Below, piece by piece: positions 31,165 through 39,214 of a stretch of DNA of 64,000 nt. Under the pieces are notes generated by a model. The model was not told where the DNA came from, did no database searches, and worked only from the letters and a program-made list of their open reading frames with translations. The stretch's first letter is position 1. Each line of letters begins with the position of its first letter. Position numbers and translations under genes: made by a program. Source of the stretch: Serratia nematodiphila DZ0503SBS1 (GTDB lineage: Bacteria; Pseudomonadota; Gammaproteobacteria; Enterobacterales; Enterobacteriaceae); contig NZ_JPUX01000001.1 in assembly GCF_000738675.1 (NCBI RefSeq), positions 1,178,001-1,242,000 of the forward strand, read 5' to 3'.

Positions 31165-33666
31165 TTACAGGGTGGCGCACGGCAGCAGCAGCTGGTCCAG
31201 CGGCTTGGCGGCGCCCGGGATCACGATGCGGCAGCGGCGTTGGCCTTCCCAGGCGACATCCAGTTTTTCCTCCGGCTGTACGCCGGTCAGATAGACCGAG
31301 CCGCCGTCGTTGACCACCGCGACCTCGCGGCCTTTCTCGCTCAGCACCGCGGCGCCGAACGGCGGTTCGCTGCCGTCCGCGAGGCGAATGGTGGCCAGCA
31401 GCTTGCTGCCTTTCACCACCTCGAAGTGGCGGTAGCCGATGGCGCCTTCGGTCAGCGTGCCTTGCACCACGGCGCGAGTGGCCTCGACGTCGTCCGCCAG
31501 CTTGTTGACGTCGATACGGGTGTCGGTGTTGTAGTAGCTGGTGATGTCGGAAATCACCGCCAGCCCGAAACGGTTGCTGTAGGCGCGGCCGTTGTTGATC
31601 GGCACGCCGGCGATGCCGTCGGTGTCGAGCATCATGCGGCTGCCGCCGTTGCTCGAGTTCTGATGCGCCGCGATGCCGTGCCGGGTCGCGGTGAGACCGC
31701 CGCGGAACGAGCCGCCGATCGACGAGTAGCTGTCCTGCTGGTAAGAGGCGCTGGCGTTCAGCGAGCCGAACGAGGCGTTGTGGGTGTAGTACCCGCGCGC
31801 CAGCGATTTGCCGGACTGGTTAAAGCCGCCGCTGACCTGCCAGGTATTGTCCGGATCGCTGTAGTCGTTGTACGACGCGGTCTGCGTGACGTCGCCGTTG
31901 TTGGTTTGCAGCGCATAGCCGACGCGCCGACGATCGCCGATCGGTACGGTGAAGTTGAGCATCACGCTGTCGTCGGTGCGGCCCTGGTAATAGGTGCGGT
32001 AAGCCGACAGCGAGGCGGTGATGTTGCTGATATCGCCGATGCTGAACAACTTGCTGGTCGACAGCCCGTAACGATCCTGGGTTCGCGCGTCCCAATAGGT
32101 CTGGTGCGAGTAAGTCAGATAGGTGGTGATCGCCCTGGCGCTGTCTTCCGCCATAAAGGTTTTACTGGCGGTGATGGTATACAGCTCTTTCTGACGGCCG
32201 TTGTAATTCTTGTCGTAATCGCCGTAGCGCTCCTGCAGATACTGCGACATGTTCATGAATTTGCGTTGCGAGAAGCGGTAGCCGGCGAAGGTGATCTGGC
32301 TGTTCAGCTCGTCGAAGCGTTTGGCGTAGTTGAGCTTGAACGACATGCCGCTGGCGGTCGGCTCGCCGGGCAGGCGAGCGATCGACTGGGTGACGTCCAG
32401 CGACATGGCGCCGAACACGTTCAGATCGCGGCCGAGGCCGAGCGCCCAGGCGTTATAGTCGCCGCCGAGCAGCGCGCCACCATACAGCGACCAGGCGTTG
32501 CTCAGCCCCCAGGAGAAGTCGCTGGCGGAAAACAGCGGCCCCTGGGTGCGGTGGTCGTAGGCCGAGGTTTTGCCGAGCGCCACGTTGTAGCGCACGTAGC
32601 CCGGGCGGGTCAGGTACGGAATGGTGGCGGTATCCACCTGGAAGGTCGAAACGGTGCCGTCCTGCTCTTCCACCTTGACGTCCAGCTTGCCGCGCACCGA
32701 GCTGTTGAGATCCTGGATGGCGAACGGCCCGGCGGGCACGGTGGTTTCGTACAGCGTGCGGCCTTCCTGCGAGACGGTGATCTTGGCGTTGCTCTTGGCG
32801 ATGCCGCGCACTTCCGGCGCGTAGCCCTGCAGGTTAGGCGGCAGCATGCGCTCGTCGCTGGCCAGGTTGAGGCCGGTGAAGCGATAGGCGTCGAACACCC
32901 CGGAGTCGAGATAGATCTCACCCAACGTCAGCTTGGCGGCCTGCATCGGCAGCGCGCGGTAGGCGTAGATCTGGTTCCAGTCGAAACCGGTGCTGCGATC
33001 GCCGGCCTGCTGATTGTAATTGGCCTGGTAGTCCGCGCGCAGGCGCCAGGGGCCCAGGTTGGCGCCCAGCGTGCCGTAGCTGCTCAGGTTCTGGGCGGTG
33101 TTGTTGTTATGGCTCTGTTTGCCTAGCTGACCGCTGACGTTGTAATCCAGCAGCAGGCCGGGAATGCCGTCGTCCCACTGCTCGGGCGGCGTCCAGTCGG
33201 GATCGGAGTATTTCATCCACGCCTGCGGGATGGTGATCGCCAGCACGCCGCCGCCGATGCGATCGGAGATGGTCGCGCCTTTGATGCCGCGAATGTCGGC
33301 GCACTGGTTGTCGTGCCACAGGGTGATTTTTTTGGCCGCTTCTTCTTTCAGCGCCATTTTTTCCACCAGATCAGGCGGCAGGCACACCTGGCTGCCGCTC
33401 TTGTTATCCGGCGACGGGAAATACTGAATGCTGCGCTGGGGCAGCGTTTTCTGGTTGATCTTGATGTCCAGCAAATAAGCGCCGGGCATGACGTAGTCGG
33501 CGTCGGAGAAGCGCGAAAGATCCACTTTGCTGCGCTCGCCGATATCCAGGACGTCGGTATTGAATTCCGTGGCGGAAAATGCCGGACGCACCCAGAGGAA
33601 AGACAGAATGACGAGGAGAGGTAGGTGTTTCCGTGTCTGTAATGACGTCATAGCATAATCACTCAT
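31165..33666 (-). CDS. Fimbrial outer-membrane usher (operon 2)
   Basis: An 833-residue usher with a signal peptide ending VRPAFSATEFNTDVLDIG. The N-terminal domain contains a cysteine pair (SQVCLPPDL and NQCADIRG). The barrel and plug part includes LASDERMLPPNLQGYAPEVR and FAIQDLNSSVRGKLDVKVEE. The C-terminal domains end RCRIVIPG and LLLPCATL, again a disulfide. The first ATG (33666) lacks a good ribosome site, so ATG 33651 (MTSLQTRK) is a serious alternative. It is encoded before the chaperone gene, as in pap, mrp and pmf operons. Confidence 0.94.
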   Translation of the reverse strand: MSDYAMTSLQTRKHLPLLVILSFLWVRPAFSATEFNTDVLDIGERSKVDLSRFSDADYVMPGAYLLDIKINQKTLPQRSIQYFPSPDNKSGSQVCLPPDLVEKMALKEEAAKKITLWHDNQCADIRGIKGATISDRIGGGVLAITIPQAWMKYSDPDWTPPEQWDDGIPGLLLDYNVSGQLGKQSHNNNTAQNLSSYGTLGANLGPWRLRADYQANYNQQAGDRSTGFDWNQIYAYRALPMQAAKLTLGEIYLDSGVFDAYRFTGLNLASDERMLPPNLQGYAPEVRGIAKSNAKITVSQEGRTLYETTVPAGPFAIQDLNSSVRGKLDVKVEEQDGTVSTFQVDTATIPYLTRPGYVRYNVALGKTSAYDHRTQGPLFSASDFSWGLSNAWSLYGGALLGGDYNAWALGLGRDLNVFGAMSLDVTQSIARLPGEPTASGMSFKLNYAKRFDELNSQITFAGYRFSQRKFMNMSQYLQERYGDYDKNYNGRQKELYTITASKTFMAEDSARAITTYLTYSHQTYWDARTQDRYGLSTSKLFSIGDISNITASLSAYRTYYQGRTDDSVMLNFTVPIGDRRRVGYALQTNNGDVTQTASYNDYSDPDNTWQVSGGFNQSGKSLARGYYTHNASFGSLNASASYQQDSYSSIGGSFRGGLTATRHGIAAHQNSSNGGSRMMLDTDGIAGVPINNGRAYSNRFGLAVISDITSYYNTDTRIDVNKLADDVEATRAVVQGTLTEGAIGYRHFEVVKGSKLLATIRLADGSEPPFGAAVLSEKGREVAVVNDGGSVYLTGVQPEEKLDVAWEGQRRCRIVIPGAAKPLDQLLLPCATL

Positions 33667-33737
33667 GGCAAGTCCGCGCCCAATAGCAGGTCATCCGTAC
33701 GACCTGAATACGTAATGCTGTGCAGCGCCCGCCGGCG

Positions 33738-34289
33738 CTAGAGATAAGACAGGGTGAATTTGGCCAGAGAGCTGAAGCCGCCCGCCCGCGCCTTGTCGGG
33801 ATGCAGGCGCAACTGCGCGCCAAAGCGCAGCGTGTTGTCGCCGGCGACGATCTGGTAATCCGCTGTCGTGCTGCCGAGCGGGATCGGCGTGCCGGCATCG
33901 TTCAACAGCTCGATAGCCACGCCCTTCGCCTCGCCGTAAACGCCGAGCAGGGAAGGATCCCCGCTGTCGGCGGTGCCGTCGAACGTGACGTTGGCCGCGC
34001 GATAGATGAAGTCAGGCTTCACCTGGCTGGCCAGCTCGCAGTTCACCAGTTTGATCGTGAAATGGCGGCGGCTGCCGATCAGCACCGACTGCCCATCCTG
34101 CGAGGCGTCGGTCATGGAAATCAGACCAAAATCGACGGTTTGATCCAGGCTGTCGCTGGCGATGCCGCACGGCGTTTCAACGATGGTGCCGCCCAGGCTG
34201 ACTTTGCCGTGGCCCTGATTTTTCGCTGCCGCCGCCGCGCTGCCGACGCTGAGCGCGATGAGCAACAGGCCGCAAAGGCGGATAGTCAT
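33738..34289 (-). CDS. PapH-like second fimbrial subunit (operon 2)
   Basis: A 183-residue secreted pilin. The signal peptide ends GSAAAAAKNQG, the mature start is GKVSLGGTIVETPCGIASD, the second cysteine is in KLVNCELA, and the C-terminus is LAKFTLSYL. It stands second in the operon, between the major pilin and the usher. In Pap-like operons this position belongs to the anchoring or terminating subunit (PapH, MrpB). I start at ATG 34289; the frame is open 26 codons further upstream but those residues lack signal features. The anchor role is inferred from position only. Confidence 0.85.
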   Translation of the reverse strand: MTIRLCGLLLIALSVGSAAAAAKNQGHGKVSLGGTIVETPCGIASDSLDQTVDFGLISMTDASQDGQSVLIGSRRHFTIKLVNCELASQVKPDFIYRAANVTFDGTADSGDPSLLGVYGEAKGVAIELLNDAGTPIPLGSTTADYQIVAGDNTLRFGAQLRLHPDKARAGGFSSLAKFTLSYL

Positions 34290-34349
34290 GCTGGCGTCTC
34301 CCTGTCTTTCCCTGTTCCCTTGCCGGTATCCTCGGCATGCAATAAAGCG

Positions 34350-34371
34350 GGGGATGCCCTGAGACATCCCC
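34350..34371 (-). promoter_or_regulatory. Intercistronic stem-loop after the major pilin gene (operon 2)
   Basis: A 7-bp stem GGGGATG/CATCCCC (34350-34356 and 34365-34371) with an 8-nt loop, 9 bp after the major pilin stop codon and 60 bp before the next start. On the transcribed strand a short CGCTTTATT tail follows. It probably acts as a partial terminator that favours the major pilin. Confidence 0.6.
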
Positions 34372-34380
34372 TGTGGGGTA

Positions 34381-34911
34381 TTACAGGTAAGCCAGGGTGA
34401 AGTTCGCCACGCTGGTGAAGTCGCCCGGCACTACGGCGCTTGAGGCGCTGCTGCCCTGCAGATAAGCGGCGAATTTCAGCGAGTTGTCGCCGTCGTTCAG
34501 GCCCTGACCGTCGGTCGCGGTGCCCAGTTCCACCTCTTTGGAGTGCAGGTTGTCGTAGATCACGATGCCGGCGCCGGTTGCCGTGCCGCTCAGGGCCAGC
34601 AGTTTGTTGTTGACCGGATCAGGCGTGCCGGTAAAGGTCACTTTGACGTTTTTCATGGTGGAGATGGAGCAATCTTTCAGTTCGATGTTGAAAGGCTGCA
34701 TGCTGGATTTACCCTGGTTGGCCAGGATGCGGCTGCTGATCTGGCCCATCGGCACGGTTTGGTCAACGGATTCCGGCGCGACGCTGCATGGCGCATCGAT
34801 AATTTCGCCGGTAAAGGTGACTTTACCGCTGCCCTGATTAGATGCGGCATGAGCAACAGATGCGGAAGCGAAAGCAATCACGGTTGCCAGCATTAATTTA
34901 TTCAGTTTCAT
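34381..34911 (-). CDS. Fimbrial major subunit (operon 2, PapA/MrpA-like)
   Basis: A 176-residue pilin with a signal peptide ending ASVAHAASNQG. The mature start GKVTFTGEIIDAPCSVAPES is very typical of PapA/MrpA/PmfA major subunits, the second cysteine is in IELKDCSISTM, and the end is FTSVANFTLAYL. The ATG follows AGGAACC at 8 nt. It is the first gene of an eight-gene leftward operon and is followed by a stem-loop, consistent with the most abundant product. An AT-rich control region lies upstream, facing the lipoprotein-FKBP-PapI genes. The receptor class and named homologue in Serratia are not certain. Confidence 0.93.
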   Translation of the reverse strand: MKLNKLMLATVIAFASASVAHAASNQGSGKVTFTGEIIDAPCSVAPESVDQTVPMGQISSRILANQGKSSMQPFNIELKDCSISTMKNVKVTFTGTPDPVNNKLLALSGTATGAGIVIYDNLHSKEVELGTATDGQGLNDGDNSLKFAAYLQGSSASSAVVPGDFTSVANFTLAYL

Positions 34912-35669
34912 TTCTCAGGTTCCTGTAGAGAGTTTTTAAATAAAAAGAACAGCACATCTAAATCCCCCGCGGCGGTGGCAACGCCATGTCGCCGTCCGTG
35001 CGGTTGGAGCCAGATCCTTTTGCTCTGGGCAATACGCCGACATCCGTTATTTATGAGAAATAACGAGATTTGGAAAATCGATAATGGATTTTCTGGTAAA
35101 TAAAATACGAGTTTTACGTGTGGCGTGTTGCTGGGAATATTCTTGCAAATAATAGTATTGCTTGGAAATAGATTTTATTAAATTAAGTCAAATTCAGAAT
35201 ATAAAACCAAAAGGAAAAAGAAATATATTTGCTTTAAAATCAATAGATCGTATACAAATATTATCCAGTATAAATCACTATATAAATAACGATATGCGAG
35301 ATATTAGATCGGGGGAAATAGGGTGGCACCTACAATTCACAATATTGTTTTGCTAATATCGCTCTGAGGCAGCAGATGATGCATTTCCCTTTAGAAACAA
35401 AATATAAAACATAATTTATTGTTTTTATTGTTATTTCATGGTTGTTTGTTCATGAGGGAATGGGGTTTCTTATTCGCGTTTAGCCAGCGTTTAGACCTAA
35501 TTGGTTAACAATTAAATAACAATTGCACCGGTAGTGAATTATTCTATCGCATTGCGTGATAGGGATTTTTTGCTACCTAACCCATTTTGATTAATCAAAT
35601 TAAGGCATGTGCTGCTGCCGTTCGCCACATAATGATGACCTAAGTGACAATTAAAGGATTATAAACGGA
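34912..35669. promoter_or_regulatory. AT-rich divergent control region of fimbrial operon 2
   Basis: About 760 bp, strongly AT-rich, between the major pilin gene and the divergent lipoprotein gene. It contains an inverted repeat CGTTATTT-N5-AAATAACG (35045-35052 and 35058-35065). Three GATC sites lie at 35013-35016, 35246-35249 and 35307-35310. The Pap-like pilin order and the nearby PapI-like gene suggest a regulatory region of the Pap kind. A short open frame at 35162-35356 has no coding character. Promoter boxes could not be assigned with confidence. Confidence 0.55.
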
Positions 35670-36083
35670 ATGATAACGATGATTAATGCTTGCGGCGGGC
35701 GCCGTTGGGCGGGTTTGACCCTATTTCTGCTGTCTTTTATGGCGCTTTCTGGCTGTGCGGGCGGGAGCAAGACAAAACTGAATTCCGTGAAAAAAATCTC
35801 ACAGAATAATCCTAATGATAAATCCGATGAGCAACGCATCGCGCTTTGTCAGCAGCGGGTTAATTCATTAAAGAATATTAATCCGCAAAGTTACCAAAAA
35901 CGCATCGCCTATTTTAATGGCCTGCTTTCCAACGCTTCGGGATATGCCGGGGTGCGCGGCAACGTGGATGAGAGTACCCGTAAAGCGATTGATGCTCTTT
36001 ATCAATATAAAACCGAGAAATTCTGCGCTGACGTCGAGCATGAGCTGATGTCCGATCTGTCCAGCCGGGTTGAGAATCTGTAG
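35670..36083 (+). CDS. Small lipoprotein of unknown function
   Basis: A 137-residue protein with an N-terminal hydrophobic signal (LTLFLLSFMALSGCAGGS) and a good lipobox LSGC. It is therefore predicted to be lipidated at that cysteine. Glycine follows the cysteine, with no Asp at +2, which favours outer-membrane sorting. The rest is hydrophilic, rich in Lys, Asn and Gln, with two further cysteines (ALCQQRVN and EKFCADVE). I do not recognise a domain. It is followed after 2 bp by the FKBP gene, so both are one transcription unit, divergent from fimbrial operon 2. The start could also be the ATG at 35679. Confidence 0.78.
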   Translation: MITMINACGGRRWAGLTLFLLSFMALSGCAGGSKTKLNSVKKISQNNPNDKSDEQRIALCQQRVNSLKNINPQSYQKRIAYFNGLLSNASGYAGVRGNVDESTRKAIDALYQYKTEKFCADVEHELMSDLSSRVENL

Positions 36084-36085
36084 CC

Positions 36086-37222
36086 ATGAAGCGATGCGCG
36101 CAAGGATGGGCGATGGGGCTTTTGCTGTTGGCGGCGAGCGGGGCCGCTTGCGCCGCCGATGACGGCATTCCCGCGCTGTTGAAGTTTGCCGAACAGCGGC
36201 AGGCGCCGCCGGCCGCGCCCAGGGAAGACAGCGCGCGTAAATCGGCGCCCACACCGGCCGCCAAACCGGCCGCCGTCGCGGGGGCAGACGGGGCTCGTTT
36301 AACTTCTCTGAAGCACTCTGTGCAACAGCAGGCGGAGAAAATCCGTCAGCTGGAGCGGCAGTTGGCGGCGGCTCAGGCCGCCGCGGCGCCGAAACGGGAA
36401 CCGGCCGTCGTCGATATTCGGCCGCTGGCCGATGCCCTGAAGGGATTGCGGCAGGCCGTTGCGCCGGTGCCTGAAGTGAGCGTGCTGTCCGCTTCGTTAA
36501 CGCGGTCCGAACAGCGCAGTGCAAGTTTGGCGGCGCAGCTGGCGCAGCAGCAGCGGCGGGTGGAGACCTTGCTGGCCGAACGGCAGCAGGCGGCCGAGCC
36601 GCCCGCGCTGGCCAGCGAGGCGGACAAGCAGGCGTATGCCGCCGGCGTGTCGCTCGGACGCGACATTCTGCATCTGCAGCAGGAGAACCGGCGCGCGGGG
36701 CTGGAGGCGGATCGCCAGCTGTTGCTGGCGGGCATCGCCGATACCCTGGCCGGGCGATTGCGGCTCGATGAAGCCGCCATCGACGGCGCGCTGCACACGG
36801 CGCAGCAGCGGTTGCAGCAGGCGCAACAGACGCAGGCGCCGCCTCGGGATGACAACGCCTACCTGGCCAATTTCGTTCGCCAGGAGGGGGTCAAGCAGGA
36901 TGCGCTCGGTTTCTATTACCGGGTGGATTATGCCGGCAGCGGGGCGATCGGCGCCGACGATCGGGTGGATATCGTGGTGCGCGAAAGCCTGACCGACGGC
37001 CGGGTAGTCAAAGACATGGAGCTGGCGGGGACGGTGATCTCGCAGCCGTTGACGCGCTACCCGCCGCTGTTTCGCGCGGCTATCGAGAAGCTGCAGCAAC
37101 ACGGTGCGATCACGCTGGTGGTGCCGCCGGCGCTGGCGTACGGCAAACAGGGCAACCCGCCGGCGATCCCCCCGAATGCCACCATGATTTACACCCTGCG
37201 CATCGCTGACGTGCAGCCGTGA
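36086..37222 (+). CDS. Periplasmic FKBP-type peptidyl-prolyl isomerase with coiled coil
   Basis: A 378-residue exported protein. The signal peptide is MKRCAQGWAMGLLLLAASGA with cleavage near ACA/ADDG. A Pro/Ala-rich part (40-68) and a long Gln/Glu/Arg-rich coiled coil (about 70-170) follow. Residues 176-245 resemble the FKBP N-terminal dimerisation domain (YAAGVSLGRDI), and 275-377 the FKBP catalytic domain, with the near-C-terminal signature PPALAYGKQGNPPAIPPNAT. This is FkpA/Mip architecture with a longer coiled-coil N-terminus. The gene lies between a lipoprotein and a PapI-like gene next to a fimbrial operon, suggesting a role in folding or assembly of pilus parts (inference). Confidence 0.88.
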   Translation: MKRCAQGWAMGLLLLAASGAACAADDGIPALLKFAEQRQAPPAAPREDSARKSAPTPAAKPAAVAGADGARLTSLKHSVQQQAEKIRQLERQLAAAQAAAAPKREPAVVDIRPLADALKGLRQAVAPVPEVSVLSASLTRSEQRSASLAAQLAQQQRRVETLLAERQQAAEPPALASEADKQAYAAGVSLGRDILHLQQENRRAGLEADRQLLLAGIADTLAGRLRLDEAAIDGALHTAQQRLQQAQQTQAPPRDDNAYLANFVRQEGVKQDALGFYYRVDYAGSGAIGADDRVDIVVRESLTDGRVVKDMELAGTVISQPLTRYPPLFRAAIEKLQQHGAITLVVPPALAYGKQGNPPAIPPNATMIYTLRIADVQP

Positions 37223-37260
37223 GCGGGGTGCTCAGCAGTAACCACTCAGGAGGAATGCTA

Positions 37261-37547
37261 TGGCCAAGGCGCCGAAAACGTTTGAAAGCAGAAAATCGCT
37301 GATGCTGAATGTGTTGCAAGGATTGTGCAGGGAGCGTGTGGAAGGATCTGGGGGCCATCATCCCCCGCCGGAGCAGTGGCCGAAGACGCGCGAGCTGGCG
37401 GATAAATGCGGCGAAAATATTTATACCACCCGCACCCTGCTGCTGGCGCTGGAAAAGGAGGGTAAGGTTCACTGCACCCACCGCAGCATCAACAATTCTC
37501 TCCGCTGGTACAGCTGCGACGAACAGGCAGCGATAAAAAAAGAGTGA
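37261..37547 (+). CDS. PapI/FaeA-like fimbrial regulator
   Basis: A 95-residue protein with a small winged helix of the PapI/FaeA type. The readable core is WPKTRELADKCGENIYTTR followed by TLLLALEKEGKVHCT, the same helix-turn-helix and wing as in PapI (xxTxEIAxxLxxxxYxxRYYLxxLEKEG). It is longer than PapI because of an N-terminal stretch with a HHPPP loop. An AGGAGG site lies before ATG 37261. It is 38 bp after the FKBP gene, third in the divergent unit. PapI works with Lrp at GATC-containing sites to switch the pap operon; the same job here is inferred. Alternative: an ordinary small wHTH regulator. Confidence 0.72.
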
Positions 37548-37549
37548 TT

Positions 37550-37569
37550 CGACCCTGGCGGTCGCTTTT
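37550..37569 (+). terminator. Possible weak terminator after the PapI-like gene
   Basis: A short stem CGACC/GGTCG (37550-37554 and 37560-37564) with a 5-nt loop, followed by CTTTT, directly after the stop codon. The stem has only five pairs, so this is tentative. Confidence 0.35.
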
Positions 37570-37738
37570 GACTATTCCTACAGCTAATCATTAATTAAAT
37601 TTATCATTTGGCGGGGCGTTTCGCTCCGTCAATCCTTCCCCTCCGTTCGCTGCCATCCGCACAGCCATTGCTAAGATGTTTTTGGCAGCCATATACTTAT
37701 CGCTCAGACGGGAACAGGTATAGGGAGCCGGCATCGTA

Positions 37739-38416
37739 ATGAAGGAAAAGAAAGACATACTGAGATTGGATGATATTCATTATCAAATAGACAGCCAGGT
37801 GATCCTGGATTCCGTCTCTTTCACGCTGGGTGAAGGCGAGTTCAAACTGATCACCGGACCTTCCGGCTGCGGGAAAAGCACCCTGCTGAAAATCATCTCT
37901 TCCTTAATGGATCCGACCCGCGGAAAGCTCTATTTCGACGGCCAGGCGATCGACGAGATGTCGCCGGAGGCGTATCGCAAGCAGGTCTCTTACTGCTTCC
38001 AGACGCCGTCACTGTTCGGCAATACGGTTTACGACAATCTGGCGCTGCCCTACCAGATCCGCCAGGAACCGCCGGCCGAGCGAAAAATGAAGGCCGATCT
38101 GGCGCGTTTCGGGCTGCCGGAGGCGATGCTGACCAAGAGCATCAATGAACTGTCCGGCGGGGAGAAGCAGCGGGTGTCCCTGATCCGCAACCTGCAGTTT
38201 ATGCCCCGGGTGTTGTTGCTCGATGAGATCACCAGTGCGCTGGACGAGGAAAACAAACGCAACGTCAATGAGATAGTGCATCAGCTGGTGGCGGAACACC
38301 GGCTGGCGGTGCTGTGGGTGACGCACGATACCGAAGAGATAGCGCATGCGGACGAGGTGATCACCCTGCGCGCGCACGGCGCCGAGCAACAGGAGCAACA
38401 GCATGAATCAGCATAA
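37739..38416 (+). CDS. fetA: Iron efflux ABC transporter, ATP-binding subunit FetA (YbbL)
   Basis: A 225-residue ABC ATPase. Walker A is GPSGCGKST, the Q-loop lies in SYCFQTPSLFG, the signature is ELSGGEKQRVSLIRNL, Walker B is RVLLLDEITSAL, and the switch histidine is in VLWVTHDTEE. The length and the following gene identify it as FetA. FetAB lowers cytosolic iron and gives resistance to peroxide in E. coli. The gene overlaps fetB by 14 bp, indicating coupled translation. The ATG at 37739 lies after AGGGAG, at a rather long spacing. It is downstream of the fimbrial regulator genes but separated by about 190 bp, so probably a separate unit. Confidence 0.93.
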   Translation: MKEKKDILRLDDIHYQIDSQVILDSVSFTLGEGEFKLITGPSGCGKSTLLKIISSLMDPTRGKLYFDGQAIDEMSPEAYRKQVSYCFQTPSLFGNTVYDNLALPYQIRQEPPAERKMKADLARFGLPEAMLTKSINELSGGEKQRVSLIRNLQFMPRVLLLDEITSALDEENKRNVNEIVHQLVAEHRLAVLWVTHDTEEIAHADEVITLRAHGAEQQEQQHESA

Positions 38417-39176
38417 CATCACCAACGAATCCTTGGGCTTGTCGATGGTGCTGGTGGTGGTCGCCATCCTGATCAGCCATCGGGAAAAGCTGGCGCTGGA
38501 AAAGGACATTATCTGGAGCATCTGCCGCGCGGTGGTGCAGCTGATCATCGTCGGCTACGTGCTGAAGTATATTTTCGACCTGGATAACGCCGTTCTCACC
38601 GTGTTGATGGTGCTGTTCATCTGCTTTAACGCGGCTTACAACGCCAAGAAACGCAGCAAGTACGTCGAACACGCGTTCGTGACGTCGTTTATCGCCATCA
38701 CCACCGGCGCGGTGCTGACGTTGGCGGTGCTGGTATTGACCGGCTCCATCGAATTTACGCCGATGCAGGTGATCCCCATCTCCGGGATGATCGCCGGCAA
38801 CGCCATGGTGGCGGTGGGGCTGTGCTACACCAACCTCGGCCAGCGTTTCAAAGGCGAGCAGCAGAAGATTCAGGAGATGCTCAGCCTGGGGGCGACGCCC
38901 AAGTTCGCCTCGGCGGCGCTGATCCGCGATAGCATCCGCGCTTCGCTGATCCCGACCGTGGACTCGGCGAAAACCGTTGGGCTGGTCAGCCTGCCGGGCA
39001 TGATGTCCGGCCTGATCTTTGCCGGCATCGACCCGGTGAAAGCGATCAAATACCAGATTATGGTGACCTTTATGCTGCTTTCCACCGCCAGCCTGTCGAC
39101 CATCATCGCCTGCTATCTGGCCTACCGTAAGTTTTACAATGCGCGCCACCAGCTGGTGGTCGGCAACCTGAAGTAA
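38403..39176 (+). CDS. fetB: Iron export ABC transporter permease FetB (YbbM)
   Basis: A 257-residue inner-membrane permease of the UPF0014/FetB family, with about seven membrane helices beginning ESLGLSMVLVVVAILISHRE. The conserved family core VIPISGMIAGNAMVAVGLCYTNL is present. So is a cytosolic loop with EMLSLGATPKFASAALIRDS that would contact FetA, and the segment VGLVSLPGMMSGLIFAG. It is translated from a start inside fetA. A strong bidirectional terminator follows the stop. FetB does not belong to a better-known importer family, so export of iron is taken from the E. coli work. Confidence 0.94.
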   Translation: MNQHNITNESLGLSMVLVVVAILISHREKLALEKDIIWSICRAVVQLIIVGYVLKYIFDLDNAVLTVLMVLFICFNAAYNAKKRSKYVEHAFVTSFIAITTGAVLTLAVLVLTGSIEFTPMQVIPISGMIAGNAMVAVGLCYTNLGQRFKGEQQKIQEMLSLGATPKFASAALIRDSIRASLIPTVDSAKTVGLVSLPGMMSGLIFAGIDPVKAIKYQIMVTFMLLSTASLSTIIACYLAYRKFYNARHQLVVGNLK

Positions 39177-39182
39177 CGCCAT

Positions 39183-39214
39183 GAAAAACGGCCTCCGCGG
39201 AGGCCGTTTTTTTA
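39183..39214. terminator. Bidirectional terminator between fetB and iolI
   Basis: A perfect 20-bp palindrome (arms ACGGCCTCCG 39188-39197 and CGGAGGCCGT 39198-39207). It is flanked by A5 on the left and T7 on the right, so each strand reads as stem plus T tract. It serves the convergent fetB and iolI genes. Confidence 0.9.

Noticed and set aside
31129-33126. 665-codon open frame opposite the operon 2 usher
   Set aside because: Antisense shadow; the usher on the other strand has all family signatures and this frame has none.
35162-35356. 64-codon open frame in the divergent fimbrial control region
   Set aside because: Very AT-rich, no ribosome site, and composition equal to the surrounding non-coding DNA.
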